This document shows positions 25,308-32,320 of a stretch of 63,916 bases of DNA, in pieces. The DNA is from Clostridia bacterium (GTDB taxonomy: Bacteria > Bacillota_A > Clostridia > UMGS1883). Within the stretch, counting starts at the first letter, position 1, and each line of letters begins with the position of its first letter. Both the position numbers and the translations under genes were made by a program. The DNA lies in assembly GCA_017467965.1 (NCBI GenBank), contig JAFUJZ010000025.1:1-63916 (forward strand), read 5' to 3'. Below the pieces are notes generated by a model. That model did no database searches and was not told where the DNA came from. It saw nothing but the letters and a program-made list of their open reading frames with translations.

Positions 25308-26234
25308 TTATTCAAACAAAGGTGTAGAGAAATATCTCTCTGCGGTGTCGGGAAGCACAGTTACAACGGTTTTACCCTTACCTAACTTTTTTGCCATTTT
25401 TATTGCGGCGGCAACGTTTGTGCCACTTGATATACCGCACATGATGCCTTCACGGCTTGCAAGCTCTTTTGCTGTGCGGATTGCCTCTTCATCGTTTATG
25501 ATACAAATATCGTTGTAGATTTCGGTGTTCAAAATATCGGGAATAAGACCGTCGCCAATACCCATTTGGATATGAGTTCCGATACTACCTCCCGAGAGTA
25601 TTGCCGCGTGCTCAGGTTCAACTGCCCAGATTTCCATATCGGGGTTTTCTTTTTTCAATGCTTCGCCTATACCTGTAATAGTACCGCCTGTGCCTATGCC
25701 CGAACAAAAGCCGTGAATAGGCTTGCCAACCTGCACAAGGATTTCCTGTGCGGTTACATTACGCTGGATTTCGGGGTTTGCAGGGTTTTCAAACTGCTGA
25801 GGCACAAAAACGTTGGGATTTTCCTTTTGCATTTTAAGTGCTGTTTGCAAGCATTCATCAATACAAGCACCGATGTTGCCCGCGTCATGAATAAGGATTA
25901 CCTCTGCACCGTAATGCTCAACTAATTTGCGTCTTTCTTCGCTAACGGAGTCAGGCATAATGATAACTGTTTTGTAGCCACGTACCGCACCTACAAGTGC
26001 AAGACCAATACCCTGATTGCCGCTTGTGGGCTCGACAATTATTGTGTCAGCGTTGATTTTGCCTTCCTCTTCGGCTTTTTTTATCATATTAAATGCCGTT
26101 CTTGTTTTGATTGAGCCACCCACATTCAAGCCCTCAAATTTCACAAGGATTTCGGCACTGTCGTTATCTGCCAATCTATTAAGTTTTATAATTGGAGTAT
26201 TACCCATTGCTTCTAAAATATTATTACAAATCAT
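25308..26234 (-). CDS. cysK: cysteine synthase (O-acetylserine sulfhydrylase)
   Basis: 308 residues from the ATG at 26234 (GGAGG upstream). PLP-dependent fold II enzyme forming cysteine from O-acetylserine and sulfide. Seen: the phosphate/PLP entry LEAMGNTPIIKLNRL, the lysine in GGSIKTRTAF (most relatives have K-D-R here), TSGNQGIGLALVG, the PLP phosphate loop GIGTGGTITGIG and the C-terminal GISSGTNVAAA. The D-to-T change next to the PLP lysine is unusual. It precedes guaA with a 48-base gap. Confidence 0.92.
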   Translation of the reverse strand: MICNNILEAMGNTPIIKLNRLADNDSAEILVKFEGLNVGGSIKTRTAFNMIKKAEEEGKINADTIIVEPTSGNQGIGLALVGAVRGYKTVIIMPDSVSEERRKLVEHYGAEVILIHDAGNIGACIDECLQTALKMQKENPNVFVPQQFENPANPEIQRNVTAQEILVQVGKPIHGFCSGIGTGGTITGIGEALKKENPDMEIWAVEPEHAAILSGGSIGTHIQMGIGDGLIPDILNTEIYNDICIINDEEAIRTAKELASREGIMCGISSGTNVAAAIKMAKKLGKGKTVVTVLPDTAERYFSTPLFE

Positions 26235-26260
26235 ACTATACCTCCGGGAACATTCCATAC

Positions 26261-26289
26261 ATTATATTCAAAAAAGTCCCCATTGTCTT
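26261..26289 (-). promoter_or_regulatory. probable promoter of cysK-guaA
   Basis: On the minus strand AAGACA (26289-26284), 17 bp, TATAAT (26266-26261). The -35 box is weak, the -10 perfect. Confidence 0.5.
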
Positions 26290-26367
26290 TATTTAGAAAA
26301 TTATAGCACAGTTTATTTTCATTTTCAACATTTTTTATTGAGTTTCCCGATTGCAATTTAAACAAAA

Positions 26368-26402
26368 AAACTGCAGTAAAAAAAGTATTTTTACTGCAGT
26401 TT
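26368..26402. terminator. terminator of the small membrane protein gene
   Basis: AAACTGCAGTAAAAA (26368-26382), 5-nt loop, TTTTTACTGCAGTTT (26388-26402), just past the stop codon at 26406 on the minus strand and followed there by a TTTTTTTG run. Confidence 0.85.
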
Positions 26403-26405
26403 ATA

Positions 26406-26819
26406 TTACTTTTGCTTTTTTCTTCCGGGACGCTTTTTCATCATACGGTCCGTAAGTGCAAACAGACAATCCCAGATTACAAACACACCCAAGGATACAA
26501 AGCTTGCCGCAGCACCTACTATAATAAGGCTTGTACCCATAAGTAAAGGATAAAGTATAATACGCACAACTCCGATGCCGCCTATGTAGCCGAGGCAGTA
26601 ATACAGATAATCATATACCTTGCCGTCGTGCAAAATAGCATGTGCAATAGATGCAACCGCATAAAACATGGGGCCTACAACAACGCCTGCAAAATCCAAA
26701 ACAAGTGCAAAAACAATATTGAGCTCAACATCTTTTGTGAAGCGGAAATAAATCATGGCAATAAATACAGCTGCATGATAAATCGCCGGTATAATCAAAG
26801 ATTTTTTAAGTTTATCCAT
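26406..26819 (-). CDS. small multi-pass membrane protein of unknown function
   Basis: 137 residues from the ATG at 26819 behind GAGGTGG. About four hydrophobic segments (LIIPAIYHAAVFIAMIYF; IVFALVLDFAGVVVGPMFYA; YCLGYIGGIGVVRIILYPLL; LIIVGAAASFVSLGVFVIW), ending in a basic tail KKRPGRKKQK. No recognised family. Monocistronic between two terminators, behind the M23 peptidase gene. Confidence 0.7.
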   Translation of the reverse strand: MDKLKKSLIIPAIYHAAVFIAMIYFRFTKDVELNIVFALVLDFAGVVVGPMFYAVASIAHAILHDGKVYDYLYYCLGYIGGIGVVRIILYPLLMGTSLIIVGAAASFVSLGVFVIWDCLFALTDRMMKKRPGRKKQK

Positions 26820-26838
26820 AATCCACCTCAAAACAAAA

Positions 26839-26864
26839 AAGATTGCAGATTTCTCCGCAATCTT
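26839..26864 (-). terminator. terminator of the M23 peptidase gene
   Basis: On the minus strand AAGATTGC...GCAATCTT followed by TTTTTG. Confidence 0.8.
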
Positions 26865-26890
26865 AATTATATAATTTAACCTTTAGTTTG

Positions 26891-28108
26891 TCAACCTGCA
26901 ATGTAATCCATAGGGTCAACAAAGACATCGTTAAGAAGCACCTCAAAATGAAGATGTGCACCTGTTACCCTGCCTGTTTTGCCCACTGTACCGATTTTGT
27001 CGCCTACAGAAACCATTTGACCTTCTGTAACATTGATTGAGTTCATGTGTGCATATGTTGTTGTATAGCCTTCGCCGTGGTCGATAATAACAAAATTACC
27101 ATAACCCGACCTTACGCCTGCAAAGGTTACCTTGCCGTAGCAGGGAGCATATATACTTGTGCCTGTCTTTGCAGCCAAGTCAATACCATTATGATTTCTT
27201 CCCCACCTTGCACCGAATTCAGATGTAAAAGTACCTGCTGTAGGCCAAGGAAGCGAATTTTCGGTAAGACCAACCATTGTACCCGTACCTACATGTACAA
27301 TACGGTCAACCGGTGCTTCCACCACGAGAACCGACGGAGCAACGTCATGCTTCTTTTCGCCGTTTTCATAGAAAACAACGCTTGTTTCAATACCCTTACC
27401 GTTTGAGCCCTCCTGCTTGACAACACTCAAGCCTACGGAAATAGTGGGGTCTTCAACAACTGTTTCTTTATAGGGGATTGCAACGTCACGCTTTGTTTCG
27501 TCCTTATAAACCACTTTTATAGCGTCTGTTTCACCCATTAACTTTACAGCATCTTCAACGGATAATATACGTGTAATGATATCTGTGGAAGGCACTATAT
27601 TGTAACCTGTAAAAATCTCAGCATCTGCACGGTTGAAGCTTTCGCGGAAAAGTCTCAACGCTTCCTCGGCTTCTTCGTATGTACCAAGCTTTATAGCCGA
27701 GCCGTTGTCTGTTTTGATACTGTAACAGCTAACCTCGCCCTCTGCCGCTACCACAATGCCTCTGTAAATGTCATTTACATTCATTCGGTTAACGGGAGCA
27801 ATTGTCATAACAAACTCCAAATCATAATAAAAGCTGTTACCGTTAAGCTTTGCTACATCTGTCTGTGCTGCATTATATGCCTTTATTGCCTCGTCCTTAT
27901 TACCTATTACACCAACGTTAACATCGCCGTAATAAACATCGTAACCCAATGTGTAATATTTTGTAATAATTCCGAAACTTGTTAAAAGCATTACTATAGA
28001 AACTACTGCTGAAAGCAGTTTTGTATCAATATTCTTGATTATGCCGAAACACTCTTTGGTGGCAGTTTTTACGGACGTTATTCTTTTGTAAAAATCCGAT
28101 TTCTGCAT
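26891..28108 (-). CDS. membrane-anchored M23-family peptidoglycan peptidase with G5-like region
   Basis: 405 residues from the ATG at 28108 (GAGGTG upstream; the TTG codon just before is less likely). An N-terminal anchor (about residues 29-53, LLSAVVSIVMLLTSFGIITKYY) is followed by a long extracytoplasmic part with a YkuD/LysM-like spacer and a G5-like stretch (VVYKDETKRDVAIPYKETVVEDPT, about 195-220). The C-terminal LytM/M23 domain carries the zinc ligands in NHNGIDLAAKTG and GAHLHFEVLLND and the YAHM motif. It probably cleaves cross-bridges during growth or sporulation, like SpoIIQ/CwlK-type enzymes. Own transcription unit. Confidence 0.88.
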   Translation of the reverse strand: MQKSDFYKRITSVKTATKECFGIIKNIDTKLLSAVVSIVMLLTSFGIITKYYTLGYDVYYGDVNVGVIGNKDEAIKAYNAAQTDVAKLNGNSFYYDLEFVMTIAPVNRMNVNDIYRGIVVAAEGEVSCYSIKTDNGSAIKLGTYEEAEEALRLFRESFNRADAEIFTGYNIVPSTDIITRILSVEDAVKLMGETDAIKVVYKDETKRDVAIPYKETVVEDPTISVGLSVVKQEGSNGKGIETSVVFYENGEKKHDVAPSVLVVEAPVDRIVHVGTGTMVGLTENSLPWPTAGTFTSEFGARWGRNHNGIDLAAKTGTSIYAPCYGKVTFAGVRSGYGNFVIIDHGEGYTTTYAHMNSINVTEGQMVSVGDKIGTVGKTGRVTGAHLHFEVLLNDVFVDPMDYIAG

Positions 28109-28253
28109 CAAATTAACACCTCACAATTTTTCTACACGTTTACTATTATACACAAAATTTCCCTTTTGTAAACCCTTTTTGTAAAACTTTTTTAACAATT
28201 ACGTAATTTTTCAAACTTTGTTCACAAAATGCAGGCATAATTTGGCGCTAAAC

Positions 28254-28282
28254 TTGACCAAAAACACAATTTATGATACAAT
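28254..28282 (+). promoter_or_regulatory. promoter of parC
   Basis: TTGACC (28254-28259), 17 bp, TACAAT (28277-28282); start near 28289. Confidence 0.75.
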
Positions 28283-28296
28283 ATAAAGGATTGGTG

Positions 28297-28343
28297 CGAT
28301 GCCCACATCGCCTTGAAAAAATCATTCTGTGGGCAGAAAGGCG
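28297..28343 (+). promoter_or_regulatory. leader of parC with mutually exclusive hairpins over the ribosome site
   Basis: Three helices compete: GCGAT/ATCGC (28297-28301 with 28307-28311); TGCCCAC/GTGGGCA (28300-28306 with 28329-28335); and CGCCTT/AAGGCG (28309-28314 with 28338-28343). The third covers AAAGG (28337-28341), the best ribosome site in front of the ATG at 28355; the second would leave it free. This looks like a translational switch, folded by eye only. Confidence 0.4.
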
Positions 28344-28354
28344 TGCATTTTCAA

Positions 28355-30535
28355 ATGGAATATGAAGTAAACAAACAACATATTACAAAAACACTTGAAG
28401 AAAACTATATGCCCTATGCTATGAGTGTTATTGTCTCCCGTGCAATTCCCGAAATTGACGGTTTTAAACCCTCCCACAGAAAGCTTTTGTACACAATGTA
28501 CTCAATGGGTTTGCTCAAAAACGGAAGGACGAAAAGCGCCAACGTTGTAGGTCAGACAATGCGATTAAATCCTCACGGTGATATGGCGATTTATGAAACC
28601 ATGGTTCGTCTGACTGAGGGCCATGAGGCACTGCTCCATCCCTTTGTTGATTCAAAGGGTAACTTTGGCAAGCAATACAGCCGCGACATGGCATTTGCCG
28701 CTTCCCGTTATACCGAGGTTAAGCTTTCGCCCATTGCAGCAGAGGTTTTCCGTGATATTGACAAAAACACCGTTGAATTTGTTGATAACTACGATTCCAC
28801 TATGAAAGAGCCCGCACTTTTGCCTTCGGCTTTTCCTAACATCCTTGTAAACCCCAATCAGGGTATTGCGGTAGGTATGGCATCTAATATCGCATCATTT
28901 AACCTTAGGGAGGTTTGTCTTGCGGCAAAAGCTCTCATGAAGGATGACAAGGCTGTTATATCCGACTATATTACAGGTCCCGATTTTTCAACGGGCGGTT
29001 TCCTTATCCGTGATGACGATACCTTTAATCAGATTTATGAAACCGGCAGAGGTAGTGTAAAGCTTCGTGCAAAGTATCAATATGACAAGAAAAATAACCT
29101 TATCGAAATAACCGAAATCCCCTACACCACATCAACAGAAGCTATCATTGACAAATTGGCTGAGCTTATAAAGGCAGGCAAGCTCCGCGAAATCAACGAC
29201 GTGCGTGACGAAACCGACAAGACAGGTTTGAAGCTTACGATTGAATTAAAGCGTTCAACCGACCCGGAAAAGCTCATGGTAAAGCTTTTCAAGCTGACAC
29301 CTTTGGAGGAATCCTTCAGTTGCAACTTCAATGTGCTCATAAACGGCGAGCCTATGGTTTTGGGTGTAAGAGGTATTCTCCGTAACTGGATAAGCTTCCG
29401 TATGGATTGCACAAAGCGTCGTCTTATATTTGACGCCGAGAAAAAAGAAGCAAGACTTCACCTTTTGCTTGGCTTGGAAAAAATACTTTTGGACATTGAC
29501 AAGGCTATTTATATTGTACGTAACACCGAAGAAGACTCTCAGGTTGTTCCCAACCTTATGGAAGGCTTCGGTATTGATAAAATCCAGGCTGAATATGTGG
29601 CTGAAATCAAGCTTCGTAATCTTAACCGCGACTATATCTTAAAGCGTATTGACGAGATCGAAAATCTCACAAAGGAAGTAAAGGACTTAAGAGAAGCAAG
29701 CGAAAGCACACGCCGCATTAAGAAGATCATTTCAGATGAGCTTACCGAGATTGCGGACAAGTTCGGCCGCGACCGTAAAACTATATTAATTGACATGGTT
29801 GATTCACCCGAGGAGGACTATACTCCCGAAATTCCCGACTACAATGTCAAGGTCTTTATGACAAAGGAAAACTACTTTAAAAAGATTACGCTAGTGTCAC
29901 TGCGTGCAGGCGGCGAGCATAAATTTAAAGAAGGCGACAGCATGATGCTTGAATTTGATGCTTCCAACAAAATGGAAATGCTGTTCTTCTCAGATATGCA
30001 GAACGTGTACAAGATGCGTCTTAACGACATAAAGGATACTAAAGCTAGTGCTATGGGCGATTATCTGCCCAACCTTCTCAACATGGAAAAGGACGAAAAG
30101 ATAGTTTATTGCATACCCACAAGTGATTATACAGGCTTTATGCTCTTTGCGTTTACAAACGGCAAGGTTGCCAAGATTGACATGCAGGGCTACGCTACAA
30201 AGACAAACCGAAAGAGACTTACTGGCGGATACTCTGACAAAGCTCCCCTTGCATGCGCATTATATATAAAAGAAGATACATTTGTTGCCGCATTTTCTAA
30301 TAACGGCAAATGCGTTGTATTTGACTCAAAGGATGTACTCACAAAGACAAGCCGTACAAGTCAGGGCGTGCAGGTGATGACCCTCAGAAAAAAAGCCTCG
30401 CTGGAATCTATAGGCATTGCAACTGATGTTCTCACCGACCCGTCTGGTTACAAGGCTCGTTCTCTTCCCTCTGCGGGATATTTCTTAAAGGATGAAGACT
30501 CGGGCAAAAAACAACTGACTTTATTTAGTGAATAA
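28355..30535 (+). CDS. parC: type II DNA topoisomerase subunit A (topoisomerase IV / gyrase A type)
   Basis: 726 residues from the ATG at 28355; the frame is open from a TTG at 28313 that lacks a ribosome site. GyrA/ParC breakage-reunion core with the catalytic tyrosine in ASRYTEVKLSP (Tyr119) and the FGKQYSRDMAFAA segment ahead of it, tower and coiled-coil regions to about residue 470, then a C-terminal beta-pinwheel with the short repeat DYTGFMLFAFTNGKVAKI. The C-terminal domain is smaller than a gyrase A one and lacks a clear GyrA box (QRRGGKG), which favours ParC. Usually parE lies directly upstream; here parE is absent and the gene stands alone. Confidence 0.9.
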   Translation: MEYEVNKQHITKTLEENYMPYAMSVIVSRAIPEIDGFKPSHRKLLYTMYSMGLLKNGRTKSANVVGQTMRLNPHGDMAIYETMVRLTEGHEALLHPFVDSKGNFGKQYSRDMAFAASRYTEVKLSPIAAEVFRDIDKNTVEFVDNYDSTMKEPALLPSAFPNILVNPNQGIAVGMASNIASFNLREVCLAAKALMKDDKAVISDYITGPDFSTGGFLIRDDDTFNQIYETGRGSVKLRAKYQYDKKNNLIEITEIPYTTSTEAIIDKLAELIKAGKLREINDVRDETDKTGLKLTIELKRSTDPEKLMVKLFKLTPLEESFSCNFNVLINGEPMVLGVRGILRNWISFRMDCTKRRLIFDAEKKEARLHLLLGLEKILLDIDKAIYIVRNTEEDSQVVPNLMEGFGIDKIQAEYVAEIKLRNLNRDYILKRIDEIENLTKEVKDLREASESTRRIKKIISDELTEIADKFGRDRKTILIDMVDSPEEDYTPEIPDYNVKVFMTKENYFKKITLVSLRAGGEHKFKEGDSMMLEFDASNKMEMLFFSDMQNVYKMRLNDIKDTKASAMGDYLPNLLNMEKDEKIVYCIPTSDYTGFMLFAFTNGKVAKIDMQGYATKTNRKRLTGGYSDKAPLACALYIKEDTFVAAFSNNGKCVVFDSKDVLTKTSRTSQGVQVMTLRKKASLESIGIATDVLTDPSGYKARSLPSAGYFLKDEDSGKKQLTLFSE

Positions 30536-30543
30536 ACACGTAG

Positions 30544-30562
30544 GGGCGACCATTGGTCGCCC
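30544..30562. repeat. GGGCGACC palindrome (REP-like)
   Basis: GGGCGACCA-T-TGGTCGCCC, flanked by CGTAG on the left, between parC and the threonine aldolase gene. Related to the elements at 10287 and 61415. It may also act as a weak terminator of parC. Confidence 0.6.
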
Positions 30563-30585
30563 GTTCTTATACAAGGAGGTTTTTT

Positions 30586-31608
30586 ATGTTATATTTCAAA
30601 AATGACTATTCAGAAGGTGCTCATCCCAAGGTTTTGGAACATCTTTTAAAAACAAATCTTGAAAAGCTTGACGGCTACGGCGAGGATACATACTCTTCTC
30701 TCGCAAAGGACAAAATCAGAAAAGCAGCAAACTGCCCCGATGCAGATATTTACTTTATCTCGGGCGGCACACAGACAAATCAGGTGGTTATTGCTACAAT
30801 GCTTTCTCGTTTCGAGGGGGTTGTATGTGCAAAGACCGGTCACGTTGCATGTCACGAGGCAGGTGCTATTGAATACACAGGGCACAAGGTTATCACACTT
30901 CCCGAATACGAGGGCAAAATTAAAACAGATGACCTTGTCACACTTGTAGAAAACTTTTATGCCGACGACAGCCATGAGCATATGGTTTTCCCCGGCATGG
31001 TATATATATCTCACCCTACTGAATACGGCACGCTTTACACAAAGGACGAGCTTACAAGATTAAGTGAAGTGTGCAGAAAATATAACCTGCCGCTGTTTTT
31101 GGACGGCGCACGACTTGGCTACGCGTTGGCATCAGACACTGACATTTCTCTTTCTGACATCGCGTCACTTTGCGATGTGTTCTACATAGGCGGCACAAAA
31201 TGCGGCGCACTCTGCGGCGAAGCAGTTGTTTTCACAAAAAACAATTGCCCCAAGCACTTTGTAAATCTTATAAAACAGCACGGTGCACTTATGGCAAAGG
31301 GCAGAATGTTGGGCGTACAGTTTGATGCACTTTTTACAGATAACCTCTACATTGAGCTTTCAAAAAATGCTATTGAAACAGCACAAACGCTCAAGGACGC
31401 ATTTACAAAAAAGGGCTATAAGTTCTTTATCAATTCGCCCACCAACCAGATTTTTATCATCCTTGAAAACGAATATAAAAAGAAAATTGAAGAAAACGTA
31501 TGTATTAGCTTTTGGGAAAAATATGACGACAGTCACTCTGTTGTCCGCTTTGCAACAAGCTGGGCAACAACCAAAGAAGATGTGCAAAAGCTTATAGAGC
31601 TTTTGTAA
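30586..31608 (+). CDS. low-specificity threonine aldolase-type PLP enzyme
   Basis: 340 residues from the ATG with AAGGAGG. Fold-type I PLP enzyme of the beta-eliminating lyase/threonine aldolase family, which splits threonine or allo-threonine to glycine and acetaldehyde. Seen: MLYFKNDYSEGAHPKVLEHL, HVACHEAGAIEYTGH, the PLP aspartate in LFLDGARLGYAL and the PLP lysine in YIGGTKCGALCGEA (about residue 206). The start region differs from Escherichia coli LtaE; it is closer to a Firmicute group of uncertain specificity. Monocistronic. Confidence 0.85.
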   Translation: MLYFKNDYSEGAHPKVLEHLLKTNLEKLDGYGEDTYSSLAKDKIRKAANCPDADIYFISGGTQTNQVVIATMLSRFEGVVCAKTGHVACHEAGAIEYTGHKVITLPEYEGKIKTDDLVTLVENFYADDSHEHMVFPGMVYISHPTEYGTLYTKDELTRLSEVCRKYNLPLFLDGARLGYALASDTDISLSDIASLCDVFYIGGTKCGALCGEAVVFTKNNCPKHFVNLIKQHGALMAKGRMLGVQFDALFTDNLYIELSKNAIETAQTLKDAFTKKGYKFFINSPTNQIFIILENEYKKKIEENVCISFWEKYDDSHSVVRFATSWATTKEDVQKLIELL

Positions 31609-31654
31609 TTTTCTTCGCAGCGATGTAAATCCCTTGCGCACATATAGCAAAAAC

Positions 31655-31686
31655 AGGCTACCAATTCTTTGTTTAATTGGTAGCCT
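31655..31686. terminator. bidirectional terminator between threonine aldolase and lipoprotein genes
   Basis: AGGCTACCAATT (31655-31666), 8-nt loop, AATTGGTAGCCT (31675-31686), then ATTTT on the plus strand; the stop of the minus-strand gene at 31690 is next to it. Confidence 0.85.
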
Positions 31687-31689
31687 ATT

Positions 31690-31923
31690 TTAATCCCTCG
31701 TACATTTTTTACAAGGCTCGTAATAATATTTTATTTTATTATATGGCACCTGTTTTGCACGTTTCCCTGCACATGTCGTACTAAAATGAAATTTGTGTCC
31801 TTTCGGCGTTATATAAACACGCGGTCCTTCGTCATAACTGTCCTCGACGGTTTTGTTCATACATGAGCAAAACAAACTTGCTATAATTACCGTACACATA
31901 AATGCTGTTATTGCTTTTTTCAT
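31690..31923 (-). CDS. small secreted/lipoprotein-like protein with a CxxC end
   Basis: 77 residues. Signal sequence MKKAITAFMCTVIIASLFCSC with two candidate lipobox cysteines (residues 19 and 21). The mature part has VYITPKGHKFHFSTTC and, at the end, EPCKKC, a short version of the pattern in which a histidine and three cysteines form a metal site in nuclease-associated or Ada-like domains. AAAGGAG precedes the ATG. Divergent from the HTH gene at 32029 with a shared repeat in the promoter region. Function unknown. Confidence 0.7.
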   Translation of the reverse strand: MKKAITAFMCTVIIASLFCSCMNKTVEDSYDEGPRVYITPKGHKFHFSTTCAGKRAKQVPYNKIKYYYEPCKKCTRD

Positions 31924-31959
31924 TCATTAATTCTCCTTTAGCACATATTTACCCTCTAT

Positions 31960-32010
31960 ATGGTAATCCTTAAAAAGGGAAATGTCAACAAGGTAATCCT
32001 TTGTTAGAAT
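31960..32010. promoter_or_regulatory. divergent promoters with a GGTAATCCTT direct repeat
   Basis: The sequence GGTAATCCTT occurs at 31962-31971 and 31992-32001, 30 bp apart. The minus-strand promoter is TTGACA (31988-31983), 17 bp, TACCAT (31965-31960). The plus-strand -10 TAGAAT (32005-32010) has an extended TGT. The two repeats cover the minus -10 box and the plus promoter spacer, so one protein could control both genes; the HTH product is the obvious candidate. Confidence 0.5.
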
Positions 32011-32028
32011 GTTTTTGGAGGGATACCT

Positions 32029-32274
32029 ATGAACGAATTTAATAGTATTATGAACATAAAACAATACGGAAAAATAAGAATAAAACTTTCTGAAGTTATG
32101 AATCGCAAGGGGATAACTCGAAATAAAATGCGTACATTGACCGGCGTCAAATATGAAGTTATCGACAGATACTACAAGGCAGAAAATGTAGAAAGAGTTG
32201 ACCTTGACTTTCTTGCAAAGGCATGCTTTGTTCTTAACTGCTCTATCTCGGACTTATTAGAATATGAAAATTAA
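32029..32274 (+). CDS. small Cro/C1-type (XRE) HTH regulator
   Basis: 81 residues. Residues about 17-75 form one HTH_3/HTH_26-type domain (IRIKLSEVMNRKGITRNKMR, then VDLDFLAKACFVLNCSISDLLEYE), the typical ending of such regulators. No sensor domain. Good ribosome site GGAGGG. Divergent from the small lipoprotein-like gene. Confidence 0.85.
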   Translation: MNEFNSIMNIKQYGKIRIKLSEVMNRKGITRNKMRTLTGVKYEVIDRYYKAENVERVDLDFLAKACFVLNCSISDLLEYEN

Positions 32275-32275
32275 C

Positions 32276-32320
32276 AAAAAGCTGTTACAAAGAGTTAACC
32301 TCTCTTTGTAACAGCTTTTT
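32276..32320. terminator. bidirectional terminator between HTH gene and fusion gene
   Basis: 19-bp arms (AAAAAGCTGTTACAAAGAG and its complement) at 32276-32294 and 32302-32320 with a 7-nt loop. The stop codon of the minus-strand gene starts at 32320. Confidence 0.88.

Noticed and set aside
28300..28343. H-type pseudoknot in the parC leader
   Set aside because: The connecting loops of two bases are too short to span both helices at once; the pairs are better seen as alternatives.
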